DNA of 18,117 bases from an uncultured Succinatimonas sp. Lineage in GTDB: Bacteria > Pseudomonadota > Gammaproteobacteria > Enterobacterales > Succinivibrionaceae. Made by a program: the position numbers and the translations under genes. A model generated the notes under the pieces. That model had not been told where the DNA came from, made no database searches, and worked only from the letters and a program-made list of their open reading frames with translations. The DNA is taken from assembly GCF_905203285.1 (NCBI RefSeq), contig NZ_CAJKVK010000036.1, positions 1-18,117 on the forward strand, written 5' to 3'. Shown one piece after another: positions 7,424 to 15,484 of this stretch (positions within the stretch are counted from its first letter, which is position 1; every line of letters begins with the position of its first letter).

Positions 7424-8188
7424 TTAATTCCTTAAACGAGCTTTAACATAACACGGGATCCAGCTTAAATTTACCCCGTTTGGTACTTTAAATTTTGCTT
7501 CATATTCCCGCATAAATCTTTTCAGGATCCCCGGAGTCCATTGGTGAGAAATAAGCGAATTAGTTCCGGTTTCTTTAAAAAACTTTAAAAGTTTATACGG
7601 ATTTTCAAAGATTAGACTTTGTTTTTGCAACTCAAAAATATCTATCTCAAAGCCGCATTCCTCTAAAATGCTTAAAAGTTCTTGTTCGGTTAAATATTTA
7701 ATGCATGGCAGTCCTAAAGACTCAAGTTCAACACAGGTACCGCTTAAAAAAGTTGAAAAACACAACGTTCCGCCCTGCTTTAAATTGGTTTTTATATGCA
7801 AAAGCGCCTTTTTAAAATCAACAAACCACTGAAAGACCGCGTTGCTTACGATTAAATCGCATGACTGCTTAAGAGACAAACATGTCGCATCACCTTCAAT
7901 AAAAAAAATTTCAGGAATATTTTCTTTTAAATGCAGTAACTTATCTTCACAATAATTTAGCATCAAAGAGCTGATGTCATTTATATAAAGCGTCTTAATA
8001 TCAAGTTTCTTAAGTAAAAGTTCACTTAAAAATCCGGTACCGCAGCCTATTTCATAAACCTTATTTGCACATAACTTCGGATCAATTAACCCAATTAAAT
8101 CCTCTGCCATAAGCTTTTGCTTAAAAGCGGCATTTTCATAACTCAAAGCCGCCTTAGAAAAACGGGACTTGATTAAATTTTTATTCAT
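7424..8188 (-). CDS. bioC: Malonyl-ACP O-methyltransferase BioC
   Basis: BioC methylates malonyl-ACP with S-adenosylmethionine, which disguises the primer so that fatty acid synthesis enzymes can build the pimeloyl chain. The 254-aa protein has the N-terminal RFSKAALSYE segment typical of BioC and the SAM-binding EIGCGTG at residues 46-52. It also has an acidic strand-2 region and the VSNAVFQW segment that matches the family's post-motif region. Its ATG overlaps the bioG stop codon in an ATGA arrangement (8185-8188), implying translational coupling. It is a class I SAM methyltransferase by sequence; its placement between bioG and bioD makes the BioC call firm. Confidence 0.94.
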   Translation of the reverse strand: MNKNLIKSRFSKAALSYENAAFKQKLMAEDLIGLIDPKLCANKVYEIGCGTGFLSELLLKKLDIKTLYINDISSLMLNYCEDKLLHLKENIPEIFFIEGDATCLSLKQSCDLIVSNAVFQWFVDFKKALLHIKTNLKQGGTLCFSTFLSGTCVELESLGLPCIKYLTEQELLSILEECGFEIDIFELQKQSLIFENPYKLLKFFKETGTNSLISHQWTPGILKRFMREYEAKFKVPNGVNLSWIPCYVKARLRN

Positions 8189-8829
8189 GAAAGTTTATCT
8201 TTAAAAAATTGTGCGCTGTAATGTGCCGCATCAAGCTTTACAAGGTTTAAAGCATGTCCTTGCCAACCTCGCTCTTGATTTAAAGGCGCAATGATAGCGT
8301 CTTTAAGTCCGATAAAAGCCTCGTCCCAAACAATTTTACCCGCGCGATGAGCTGTCGACTTTTGAGCTAAAAACATAAGTTCATTTTTAAATGAAACAAG
8401 AGAACGTGAAGGTTTAACTTTAGTAAAAGCAGCAAACTCTTGTCCGCGCCCGCACATCCTGCGATAAAAACGCGTCATATTATCTTCACTTAAATTATCC
8501 AAAGTTGCTTTATAAAGCGCGGCATCAACTCCTTTTTCACTGTTTATCCCAAATGGCGTACCGTTTAATGCAGTCATTTTCCACGGTTTTTTCTCCACCT
8601 TACTTACAAAAATATCAGACATCATCACGCCAAGCGACCATGCGATGACCTCATACTTTTTATATTCATAAATAACACTAAAATCGGCGCTGTCGTCTTC
8701 ATAGTCATAAACAAAAAAAGTATCGGAACTTAAGTTTAATGAAGAAAACGGAGTTAAATCCTGCCCAAAGCCTAAAAATACCACTTTAAGCGTATTATGA
8801 TCGGTGCCTTTTAAAAGTTCGGTTTCCAT
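8185..8829 (-). CDS. bioG: Pimeloyl-ACP methyl ester esterase BioG (DUF452 family)
   Basis: BioG removes the methyl group from pimeloyl-ACP methyl ester, ending the BioC-primed chain extension; it replaces E. coli BioH. The 214-aa alpha/beta hydrolase has its nucleophile in the AWSLGV elbow (S65) and a C-terminal histidine in DAAHYS (H203), as expected for a Ser-Asp-His triad. The N-terminal FLGFGQD segment resembles the DUF452 oxyanion region. It starts 1 nt after the bioF stop and overlaps bioC by 4 nt. The ribosome site, AGAGAAG, lies in the end of bioF. No BioH-like gene is in the window. Confidence 0.92.
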   Translation of the reverse strand: METELLKGTDHNTLKVVFLGFGQDLTPFSSLNLSSDTFFVYDYEDDSADFSVIYEYKKYEVIAWSLGVMMSDIFVSKVEKKPWKMTALNGTPFGINSEKGVDAALYKATLDNLSEDNMTRFYRRMCGRGQEFAAFTKVKPSRSLVSFKNELMFLAQKSTAHRAGKIVWDEAFIGLKDAIIAPLNQERGWQGHALNLVKLDAAHYSAQFFKDKLS

Positions 8830-8830
8830 T

Positions 8831-10009
8831 TTATATATTCTTCTCTAAAAAATTTTTAAACTTTTTTATTACTTCGCAAAGTCTTTGAACCTCTGCCTCA
8901 TTTACAGCTGCATTTAATGAAAGCCGTAACCGCGCTTGTCCAAGCGGTACCGTTGGATGACGAATAGGAAGGACGAAAAAGCCCTTTTCTTTAAAAAACT
9001 CAGCGCCTTTTATCGCCGCTTCATTAGTATTGACGACAATAGGAATTATTTGACTTGAGCTTAAAACTTTAAAACCAATGTCTTTAAGACAATTTCTCAC
9101 CCGTTCAGCCGCATTTTCAAGATTTTGCCGTTTTCTTTCAGCTTTATTAAGCTTATCGAGCATAAATGACGCATGTAATGCATTAACGGGAGGCAATGCG
9201 GTCGTAAAAATAAAAGTCCGTACCGTATTGATTAAGTATTCTTTTGTCATCGCATCACATAAGAAAAAGGCTCCGCAGCTGCCTGCCGCTTTTCCCAGGG
9301 TGCACAAAATATAATCAACTTTATCTAAAAGACCGAGCTTATAGCATAAGCCTAAGCCGTTTTTGCCGTATACGCCGAATGAATGTGCTTCATCCACGTA
9401 CAATTTAATTAAAGGATATTTTTCTTTAAGCAAGACAAGCTCATTTAAAGGAGCACAATCTCCGTCCATGCTGAAAACGGCTTCGGTTATAACGATAATC
9501 TCCTTGAATTTTTCTTTATATTTAACAAGCAAAGACTCAAGATGCTCAATATCGTTATGACTAAAACGCATGAATTTAGCGCCTGAGGCCTTTATACCGT
9601 CAATCATCGAAGCATGAATAAGCTTATCGGCAAGGAACAATGTCTCTTTTCCACCCAATGCCTGTAAAATCCCGCAGTTGGCATCAAAACCGGAGTTAAA
9701 CATAAGGCATGATTTATGAAATAACTTGCCGGCCTTTTCTTCAAATAATGCATGCTCGTTAAAAGTTCCGGTTAAAAGTCTTGAACTTGTTGATGAAAAA
9801 AGAGCATGAGAGTCAGAAAGTATTTTTAAAAACTCTTGGCGTATTGCTAAATCGTGTCCTAAATTCAAATAATCATTTGAAGATAAATTAATAAGCCTTT
9901 CACCTTTATAATCAATGTAAATGCCGTTTTGAAAATAAGGATTTACCGATCGCAAAGATCCGTCGGCTTTACAGGAAGCCAAAAAGGCGCTTATCATTTG
10001 AGCCGTCAT
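8831..10009 (-). CDS. bioF: 8-amino-7-oxononanoate synthase BioF
   Basis: BioF condenses pimeloyl-ACP with L-alanine, using PLP, to give 8-amino-7-oxononanoate. The 392-aa protein has LSSNDYLNLG at residues 42-51, the PLP-ring contact DEAHSFGVYG at 206-215, and the Schiff-base lysine K240 in TLGKA. Length matches the family. The ATG at 10009 has no close Shine-Dalgarno; AAAGGT lies about 16 nt upstream. An alternative ATG four codons in (MISAFL) is also weak. It is the first gene of the bioFGCD arm and is divergent from bioB, with only 57 bp between the starts. Confidence 0.95.
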   Translation of the reverse strand: MTAQMISAFLASCKADGSLRSVNPYFQNGIYIDYKGERLINLSSNDYLNLGHDLAIRQEFLKILSDSHALFSSTSSRLLTGTFNEHALFEEKAGKLFHKSCLMFNSGFDANCGILQALGGKETLFLADKLIHASMIDGIKASGAKFMRFSHNDIEHLESLLVKYKEKFKEIIVITEAVFSMDGDCAPLNELVLLKEKYPLIKLYVDEAHSFGVYGKNGLGLCYKLGLLDKVDYILCTLGKAAGSCGAFFLCDAMTKEYLINTVRTFIFTTALPPVNALHASFMLDKLNKAERKRQNLENAAERVRNCLKDIGFKVLSSSQIIPIVVNTNEAAIKGAEFFKEKGFFVLPIRHPTVPLGQARLRLSLNAAVNEAEVQRLCEVIKKFKNFLEKNI

Positions 10010-10066
10010 GTTTTTTATTTTTTTACCTTTATTTGCGGAAAATTTTTATCGCTTGGAAAAGCCGTA
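10010..10066. promoter_or_regulatory. Compact divergent biotin promoter region
   Basis: Only 57 bp separate the bioF and bioB starts, so both promoters must lie here or reach into coding DNA. The sequence is AT-rich with several weak -10-like hexamers, and I cannot choose between them. I find no convincing BirA operator, whose expected form is TGTAAACC and GGTTTACA half-sites about 15 bp apart. Only a lone TTTACC at 10021-10027 resembles a half-site. Confidence 0.45.
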
Positions 10067-11023
10067 ATGCTTAATTTAATTACCCAAAAAATCCTTGACG
10101 GAAAAGCAATTACCCGTGAGGACATATCATACATTATTGCTTACGATAATGTAGAAGAGCTTATTTCCTCTTCCCATAAAATAACTTTAAGGTTTGCCTC
10201 AAAGAAATTTGATTCTTGTTCGATAATAAATGCAAAATCAGGCCTATGTACAGAAGACTGCAAATGGTGCGCCCAATCCTCTCACTATAAAACCGATATT
10301 GCTACCTATCCTCTCGTTAATAGCGATGAGTGCCTTAAAGAAGCGCTCCATTGCGAGAAAAAAGGCGTTAAAAGATTTTCTTTAGTAACGTCAGGACGAA
10401 AGCCTTCTCCTAATGAACTTAAAGAAATCGGCAGTTTATTAACTTATCTAAAACTAAACAGTAAAATTTCTTTATGCGCATCCTTAGGCCTTCTTAATAA
10501 AAACGAGCTTAAAAAGCTAAAAGAAGCAGGACTTTCCCGCTATCACTGCAATTTGGAAAGTTCGGAAAACTATTTTAAAAACTTATGTTCAACGCATAAA
10601 TTCAGCCAAAAAATTGCTGTTATAAAAGCGGCAAAAGAAGCAGGTCTTGAAATTTGTTCAGGCGGTATTATCGGCATGGGCGAGAGCATGGAAGATAGAG
10701 CGGATTTGGCTCTTACTTTAAAAGATCTTGAAGTGACTTCCGTTCCGCTTAATATCCTTCATCCGATTCCCGGGACTCCGCTTGAAAAGCTACCCTTGTT
10801 AAGTGACGCGGAAATTTTAAAAACCATCGCGCTTTTCCGTTTTATTCTGCCAAAAGCCTATCTGCGCCTTGCAGGAGGCAGAGCGCGCCTTAGTGAACAA
10901 ACTTTAAAACAAGCTTTATACGCAGGCATCAACTCGGCCATAGTAGGCGATTTGCTTACCACTTTAGGATCGGATATCGATACTGACAAAAAGCGTTTTA
11001 AGGAAGCAGGATATGAACTTTGA
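10067..11023 (+). CDS. bioB: Biotin synthase BioB (radical SAM)
   Basis: BioB inserts sulfur into dethiobiotin to make biotin. From the chosen ATG it is 318 aa. The radical-SAM cluster is CTEDCKWC (C61, C65, C68), followed by AQSS as in BioB. The middle has YHCNLESS where E. coli has YNHNLD, then SGGIIGMGE, and near the end LRLAGGR, which holds the conserved arginine next to the second cluster. The frame is open upstream to 9929, but that part runs antisense through bioF and has no BioB features. The ATG at 10067 has GGAAAA before it. The gene overlaps bioA by 11 nt. The YHCNLE, IPGTPLE and AIVGDLLTT wording resembles BioB of Bacteroidota and Clostridia more than of E. coli, from memory. Confidence 0.94.
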   Translation: MLNLITQKILDGKAITREDISYIIAYDNVEELISSSHKITLRFASKKFDSCSIINAKSGLCTEDCKWCAQSSHYKTDIATYPLVNSDECLKEALHCEKKGVKRFSLVTSGRKPSPNELKEIGSLLTYLKLNSKISLCASLGLLNKNELKKLKEAGLSRYHCNLESSENYFKNLCSTHKFSQKIAVIKAAKEAGLEICSGGIIGMGESMEDRADLALTLKDLEVTSVPLNILHPIPGTPLEKLPLLSDAEILKTIALFRFILPKAYLRLAGGRARLSEQTLKQALYAGINSAIVGDLLTTLGSDIDTDKKRFKEAGYEL

Positions 11024-12308
11024 AAATCTTATTGACCCCTTTGATAGGGATCACCTTATCCATCCTTATACATCAATGCAGACACCGCTGCCTGCATTTA
11101 AAGTCACGAGAGCTGACGGCTGTACACTGACTTTATCCGACGGAACGAAGCTTACCGACGGAACCTCGTCATGGTGGTGTGCGCTTCACGGCTATAACGT
11201 TAAAGAATTAAACGATGCGCTTTGCGAACAATTAAAATCCGTAGCGCACGTGATGTTCGGAGGACTTACACACGATCCGGCCATAGAGCTTGGCAAATTG
11301 ATCCTCAAATATGTGCCGCATGAATTAACTAAAATTTTTTACGCCGACAGCGGATCGGTTGCTGTAGAAGTTGCCTTAAAAATGGCAGTTCAATATCAAT
11401 TTGCCAAAGGAAATACGCATAAAAGCGAAATTGCAACCATCTCAGGCGGATATCACGGCGACACCTGGAATGCTATGTCCGTGTGCGATCCGATTGCCGG
11501 AATGCATAAAATTTTCGGATCCGCTTTACCCGTACGTTTCTTTGCTCCTATTCCGCAATGCCGTTTTGATGAGCCGTGGGATGAAAACGATTTTCTGCCG
11601 ATGAAAAAGCTTATAGAAAGCAAAAAAGACATCTTGTCCGCGGTTATCGTTGAACCGATAGTGCAAGGAGCAAGCGGAATGCGTTTTTATCATCCTACTT
11701 ATTTAAAGCGCCTTCATGAGCTTTGCAAACAATACGATATTCTGCTTATTTTTGATGAAATCGCTACCGGCTTTGGACGTACCGGCAAACTTTTTGCCCT
11801 TGAGTATACGGATGTCGTACCTGATTTAATGTGTATAGGCAAAGGACTAACAGGCGGATATATGACATTATCTGCAGTGCTCACGACTGACAAAATCGCA
11901 TCTGCAATTTCAAATAATCCTCCTTATGCTTTTATGCACGGGCCGACATTTATGGCAAATCCCTTAGCTTGCTCCGTAGGAATAGCTTCTTTTAAACTGC
12001 TTTTAAATTCTCCATGGCAAGAACGGGTTAAGCATATTGAAGCAAAACTAAAGGAACATTTAATCCCGCTTAAAGCTAAAAGCTTAGTCAAAGATGTAAG
12101 AGTCTTAGGAGCAATCGGCGTCGTTCAGACTAAAACTCCGGTTAAAATGCGGGAAATAATGCGCCACTTTATTGAACTTAATGTATGGATAAGGCCGATG
12201 GGCGATCTTATATATTTAATGCCGCCGTTTATCATCAGCGACGCAGAACTTGAAAAGCTGTGCAACGCTATTGCGATAGTAACGGAGAATAAAAACCTTT
12301 ATGCCTAA
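11013..12308 (+). CDS. bioA: Adenosylmethionine-8-amino-7-oxononanoate aminotransferase BioA
   Basis: BioA aminates 8-amino-7-oxononanoate to 7,8-diaminopelargonate, in the classical form using S-adenosylmethionine as donor. The 431-aa class III aminotransferase shows SSWWCALHGY at 52-61 (substrate pocket), GGLTHDPA at 83-90, FDEIATGFGRTG at 247-258 and the PLP lysine K277 in GKGLTGG. These are BioA-specific rather than general ornithine-type motifs. The ATG lies inside the bioB 3' end (11-nt overlap) behind AAGGAAGCAGG, so the two are coupled. Its stop overlaps the start of anmK by 8 nt. Confidence 0.96.
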   Translation: MNFENLIDPFDRDHLIHPYTSMQTPLPAFKVTRADGCTLTLSDGTKLTDGTSSWWCALHGYNVKELNDALCEQLKSVAHVMFGGLTHDPAIELGKLILKYVPHELTKIFYADSGSVAVEVALKMAVQYQFAKGNTHKSEIATISGGYHGDTWNAMSVCDPIAGMHKIFGSALPVRFFAPIPQCRFDEPWDENDFLPMKKLIESKKDILSAVIVEPIVQGASGMRFYHPTYLKRLHELCKQYDILLIFDEIATGFGRTGKLFALEYTDVVPDLMCIGKGLTGGYMTLSAVLTTDKIASAISNNPPYAFMHGPTFMANPLACSVGIASFKLLLNSPWQERVKHIEAKLKEHLIPLKAKSLVKDVRVLGAIGVVQTKTPVKMREIMRHFIELNVWIRPMGDLIYLMPPFIISDAELEKLCNAIAIVTENKNLYA

Positions 12309-13464
12309 AGAACTTTACATCGGTTTGATGTCAGGAACCAGCATTGACGGACTTGATGCCTGCCTTATTGATATGCAGTCTGGCAAACCTCAGGTTATCG
12401 CCGTTGACAGCTGCAAATGGACAGATACTGAAGCAAAAGCTTTGCATGAACTTTGTCAAAGCTCTAATGACGAAATCGAAAAAGAAGGAAAAGCCTGCGT
12501 ATTTATCGCCAAAAAACAAGCCTTTTTGGTAAATGATCTAATTTCTAAGGCAAAACTTAAAAATGAAGACATCATTGCCGTGGGCACTCACGGTCAAACC
12601 GTAAGGCATAGACCTAAACTTAACTTTTCAAAACAGTTGGATCTCGGACCTCTTACAGCTGCTTTAACCGGCATCGATACCGTCGTTGATTTCAGAGCGG
12701 CAGATCTTGCAGCCGGAGGTGACGGAGCCCCGCTTACTCCCGCTTTTCATCAAATGATGTTAAAAAACGATCATCGCGATCGCTACGTTTTAAATTTAGG
12801 CGGCATATCCAATTTAACCGTAATAGAAAAAGGCGGGAAAGTTCTTGCAGGCTTTGACTGCGGTCCTGCCAACACCTTGCTTGATCTTTGCTGCCGTGAA
12901 CTTTTTAATAAACCGTATGATGAAGACGCCAAAATCGCGTCTCAAGGCAAAATCAGACAAGATTGGCTTTGTGAGCTTTTAGAGCATCCTTATTTAAAAA
13001 GAGATTTTCCCAAATCAAGCGGGCGCGAGGACTTTAACGAAAATACCGTAAAAAAATATCTTAATCTTGTAAAAAATAAGGAAGCTTCAGGAGCTGATTT
13101 ACTTGCCACACTTTGTGAATTTTCAGTCCGATCCGTTATTGATGAAATCATTAAAATCAAACAGCGTTTTATAAGCTTAGACAAAGGAGATCTTATTCTC
13201 TGCGGCGGAGGAGCGTATAACCCTTTAATCAAGCAGCGCTTTGAAGAATATTGTCTTAAGCTTGATTTAAAAGTATTGCGCTCCGATGAAGTCGGAATTC
13301 ATCCTTCATATATGGAGGCTGAAGCTTTTGCCTGGTTTACCTATATGTGCATGAACGGCAAACAAATCGATCTTACCCACTCAACCGGAGCCAAATACCC
13401 GACAATTCTAGGATGTATTTGTCCGGCGCCAACAGGACGATTCGTCAAATCCCGCATCAAGTAA
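12301..13464 (+). CDS. anmK: Anhydro-N-acetylmuramic acid kinase AnmK
   Basis: AnmK cleaves and phosphorylates 1,6-anhydro-MurNAc to MurNAc-6-phosphate, returning cell-wall fragments to metabolism in the cytosol. The 387-aa protein has GLMSGTSIDGLDA at residues 8-20, GTHGQTVRH at 95-103, FRAADLAAGGDGAP at 131-144, LNLGGISN at 164-171, and FDCGPAN at 185-191, whose D186 corresponds to the catalytic aspartate. An LCGGGAYN ATPase motif lies near residue 300. It is slightly longer than the E. coli enzyme. Its ATG overlaps the bioA end by 8 nt, with CGGAGAA about 12 nt upstream, so it is almost certainly read from the biotin transcript although its pathway is unrelated. A strong hairpin closes the operon. 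Confidence 0.95.
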   Translation: MPKELYIGLMSGTSIDGLDACLIDMQSGKPQVIAVDSCKWTDTEAKALHELCQSSNDEIEKEGKACVFIAKKQAFLVNDLISKAKLKNEDIIAVGTHGQTVRHRPKLNFSKQLDLGPLTAALTGIDTVVDFRAADLAAGGDGAPLTPAFHQMMLKNDHRDRYVLNLGGISNLTVIEKGGKVLAGFDCGPANTLLDLCCRELFNKPYDEDAKIASQGKIRQDWLCELLEHPYLKRDFPKSSGREDFNENTVKKYLNLVKNKEASGADLLATLCEFSVRSVIDEIIKIKQRFISLDKGDLILCGGGAYNPLIKQRFEEYCLKLDLKVLRSDEVGIHPSYMEAEAFAWFTYMCMNGKQIDLTHSTGAKYPTILGCICPAPTGRFVKSRIK

Positions 13465-13472
13465 TATGTATT

Positions 13473-13496
13473 TTCGGACAGCAGAAGCTGTCCGAA
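13473..13496. terminator. Strong hairpin between anmK and the nitroreductase gene
   Basis: TTCGGACAGC and GCTGTCCGAA form a perfect 10-bp stem around an AGAA loop, starting 8 nt after the anmK stop and 10 nt before the convergent nitroreductase stop. The flanking T content is modest on both strands. By position it is a shared bidirectional terminator of two converging transcripts. Confidence 0.75.
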
Positions 13497-13505
13497 TGTT
13501 TAACA

Positions 13506-14018
13506 TTAATCAAGATAAATAACCTGATCTTTTAAATCCTTTCTCTCAAAGTGCAGCTTATCGGGTTTTACGTCAGATGCCATATGCCCCGCGACCATAA
13601 TAAACTGAGCTCGAAGCGGCTCCTTAATCTCTAGAGCTTGAGTCAAAAGATCGGTTTTAATCGCCCCAATAAAGCAAGAACCAAGTCCCATATCCGCCGC
13701 CTGCAAAAGCATATGCGTCATCACGATAGCCCCGTCAACCACGGCAAAATTTTGTGCGTCATATTTTCTTTGCCATGCCTCTCCTTCATTCGTGCATACC
13801 ACGATAGCAAGAGGCGCACCGTACAGCCATGCGCATTTTTGAATTTTTTTAAGACTTTCCCCTCTTACCACAAGCAAAGTAAACGGCTGACGGTTGCATG
13901 CGGTAGGTGCGAGTTTTGCCGCAGATAAAATCTTATTTATTTCATCATCGGTAAGCGGCTTAGGATCATAAGCTCTGCAGGAAAACCTTTCTTTGGCTAA
14001 ATCAAGAAAATCTTTCAT
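13506..14018 (-). CDS. Small nitroreductase-family flavoprotein
   Basis: A 170-aa FMN-dependent nitroreductase-family protein that probably reduces a small electrophile (nitro compound, quinone or similar) using NAD(P)H. FMN-phosphate contacts are visible in RFSCRAY at residues 11-17, with PTACNRQP at 38-45 and GLGSCFIGA at 111-119. It is shorter than NfsB-type enzymes (about 217 aa) and fits the compact nitroreductase group often found in anaerobes. The ATG at 14018 follows AAGGAG. It lies 52 nt downstream of the merR-like gene in the same direction, so the regulator and enzyme probably share a transcript. The natural substrate is unknown. Confidence 0.88.
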   Translation of the reverse strand: MKDFLDLAKERFSCRAYDPKPLTDDEINKILSAAKLAPTACNRQPFTLLVVRGESLKKIQKCAWLYGAPLAIVVCTNEGEAWQRKYDAQNFAVVDGAIVMTHMLLQAADMGLGSCFIGAIKTDLLTQALEIKEPLRAQFIMVAGHMASDVKPDKLHFERKDLKDQVIYLD

Positions 14019-14070
14019 TTTAAATCTCCTTACGTTTTTAATTCATTATATCGGCATACTGAACGTATTT

Positions 14071-14487
14071 TCACCGTATGTCACTATCCGTTATCGTCTT
14101 TAGAAAATCATCTTTAAAATCATTTCCATGATTATTTACGATATCATTTTGAAGCCTGTGTTTTACTCTTGTCAAAAAACCTTCCACCAAATCAAGCTGC
14201 TCCTTTTTTACCTCTACTTCCTTTAGATATTCATTAACTCTGTCATATAACCATAAACTGCCCTTATTTTTATCATCAAGATATTCAAGAAAACGCTTAA
14301 TACATTCAAGCTTCATTCCGTTAACCCTGCAAGCCATAATAAACTCAAGTCGCGTTACATCATCTTTTTCGTATTCGCGTTGTCCGCCAAGACCGCGCTT
14401 AGGTTCTAACATTACTCCCTTCTGTTCGTAAAAACGGATCCTGGTTATAGGACATCCCGTTTTTGCCGACAGCTCTCCGATTTTCAT
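14071..14487 (-). CDS. MerR-family transcriptional regulator
   Basis: A 138-aa MerR-type regulator. The N-terminal winged helix-turn-helix covers about residues 1-70 (MKIGELSAKTGCPITRIRFYE, then EPKRG and QREY), and is followed by a coiled-coil dimerisation helix around 80-115. Cysteines are C12, C53 and C62, all in or near the DNA-binding domain. There is no C-terminal metal-binding CxxxxxC pattern as in MerR or CueR, so the effector is probably not a thiophilic metal, or at least is not bound in that way. It is divergent from the MBL-fold gene across about 106 bp that hold a canonical MerR-type promoter. The start follows GAGGAT. Confidence 0.9.
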   Translation of the reverse strand: MKIGELSAKTGCPITRIRFYEQKGVMLEPKRGLGGQREYEKDDVTRLEFIMACRVNGMKLECIKRFLEYLDDKNKGSLWLYDRVNEYLKEVEVKKEQLDLVEGFLTRVKHRLQNDIVNNHGNDFKDDFLKTITDSDIR

Positions 14488-14506
14488 TTTTTATCCTCTA
14501 ACTTAC

Positions 14507-14537
14507 TTGAACCTATAGTTACTATAGCTTTTACAAT
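14507..14537 (+). promoter_or_regulatory. MerR-type promoter with 19-bp spacer and dyad operator
   Basis: The -35 TTGAAC (14507-14512) and -10 TACAAT (14532-14537) are 19 bp apart. This overlong spacer is the hallmark of promoters that MerR proteins untwist. The spacer contains an almost perfect dyad, CTATAG-TTA-CTATAG (14513-14527), as the operator. It points into the MBL-fold gene, 57 bp from its start. On the minus strand TTGTTA and TATAGT, 16 bp apart, overlap the same site and could serve the regulator itself. Confidence 0.85.
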
Positions 14538-14593
14538 CACGATAACAAGAAAAAAGCTTATCCGCAACTTATCAACTAAAAAAGGAGAATCTC

Positions 14594-15376
14594 ATGATTT
14601 TTCAACAGATACGCAGCGCAACCTCCATCATAAGCTATGCCAACAAGCGTTTTCTTATAGATCCGATGCTGGCACCGCAAGGAACCTACCCTGCAGTTCC
14701 GTATACCGTATCAACGGGGAAGGGGAATCCTGATTGTGAATTGCCTTGTCCTGTCGAAAATCTATTTGATATTGATGCCGTTATCGTTACCCATATGCAT
14801 TTTGATCATTTCGATGAAGTCGCCGCCAAACTTTTACCCAAACATTTGCCTTTATTCTGTCAATCGGATAAAGATGCGGCACAACTTAATGAATTCGGTT
14901 TTAAGGATGTCAGAATCCTTGACACGAACGGCATAAAATTTCATGACATCACTTTATTTAAAACTCCGTGCGATCACGGAGCATCCGATGCGGTCACTTC
15001 TTTTTTTTATGAAAAACTTGATATTGAAAAGGAAGCATGCGGTGTTGTTTTTAAAGCAAATAAAGAGAAAACTTTTTATCTTGCCGGTGACACGATTTAT
15101 TATCGAGGTGTAAGCGAAACAATAAGTAAATACACTCCGGAAATCGTGGCGGTAAATGCGGCCGGAGCGCAATGCCCTTTAGGACATGCTCTTATCATGA
15201 ATCAATATGATGTGTTAGTGCTGATGCGAAGCTTTCCCGAAATTGAAGTTATCGCCACCCATGTCGAAGGGGTTTCTCATGCGACGGTATCTCGTTCCTT
15301 GTTAAGGGATTTTGCCCGAGAAAACAAATTAACCAAACTGTATATCCCAGATGACGGACAAACAATTTCCTTTTAA
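14594..15376 (+). CDS. MBL-fold metal-dependent hydrolase (UlaG-like superfamily)
   Basis: A 260-aa metallo-beta-lactamase-fold protein. The metal site is THMHFDH (H67, H69, D71, H72), with H128 in PCDHG, D166 in LAGDTIYY and H223 in ATHVEG. The overall pattern is that of the UlaG-like branch of small cytosolic MBL hydrolases, often lactonases or phosphodiesterases; the substrate cannot be assigned. A strong AGGAG precedes the ATG at 14594. Expression is probably controlled by the divergent MerR regulator through the 19-bp-spacer promoter directly upstream. A long imperfect hairpin at 15396-15436 follows the gene. Confidence 0.88.
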   Translation: MIFQQIRSATSIISYANKRFLIDPMLAPQGTYPAVPYTVSTGKGNPDCELPCPVENLFDIDAVIVTHMHFDHFDEVAAKLLPKHLPLFCQSDKDAAQLNEFGFKDVRILDTNGIKFHDITLFKTPCDHGASDAVTSFFYEKLDIEKEACGVVFKANKEKTFYLAGDTIYYRGVSETISKYTPEIVAVNAAGAQCPLGHALIMNQYDVLVLMRSFPEIEVIATHVEGVSHATVSRSLLRDFARENKLTKLYIPDDGQTISF

Positions 15377-15395
15377 TACTTTTTAAAAATCCGCT

Positions 15396-15436
15396 GCGCA
15401 ATCACGGCTAAGCCTTATTCTTAGCTGTAATTGCAC
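15396..15436. terminator. Long imperfect hairpin between the MBL gene and feoA
   Basis: GCTAAG (15407-15412) pairs with CTTAGC (15420-15425) around a 7-nt loop. Pairing continues outward for eleven more positions to 15396 and 15436, with one G-T pair and two mismatches. There is no T tract on the plus strand. It lies 20 nt after the MBL stop and may act as a transcript end or processing site. Confidence 0.5.
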
Positions 15437-15484
15437 CTAAATAACACTATGAGAACAAAAATTAAAACGCTGTTTTGTGCATCC

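Noticed and set aside
10010..10066. BirA operator between bioF and bioB
   Set aside because: Only a single TTTACC half-site-like word was found, with no partner at the right distance.
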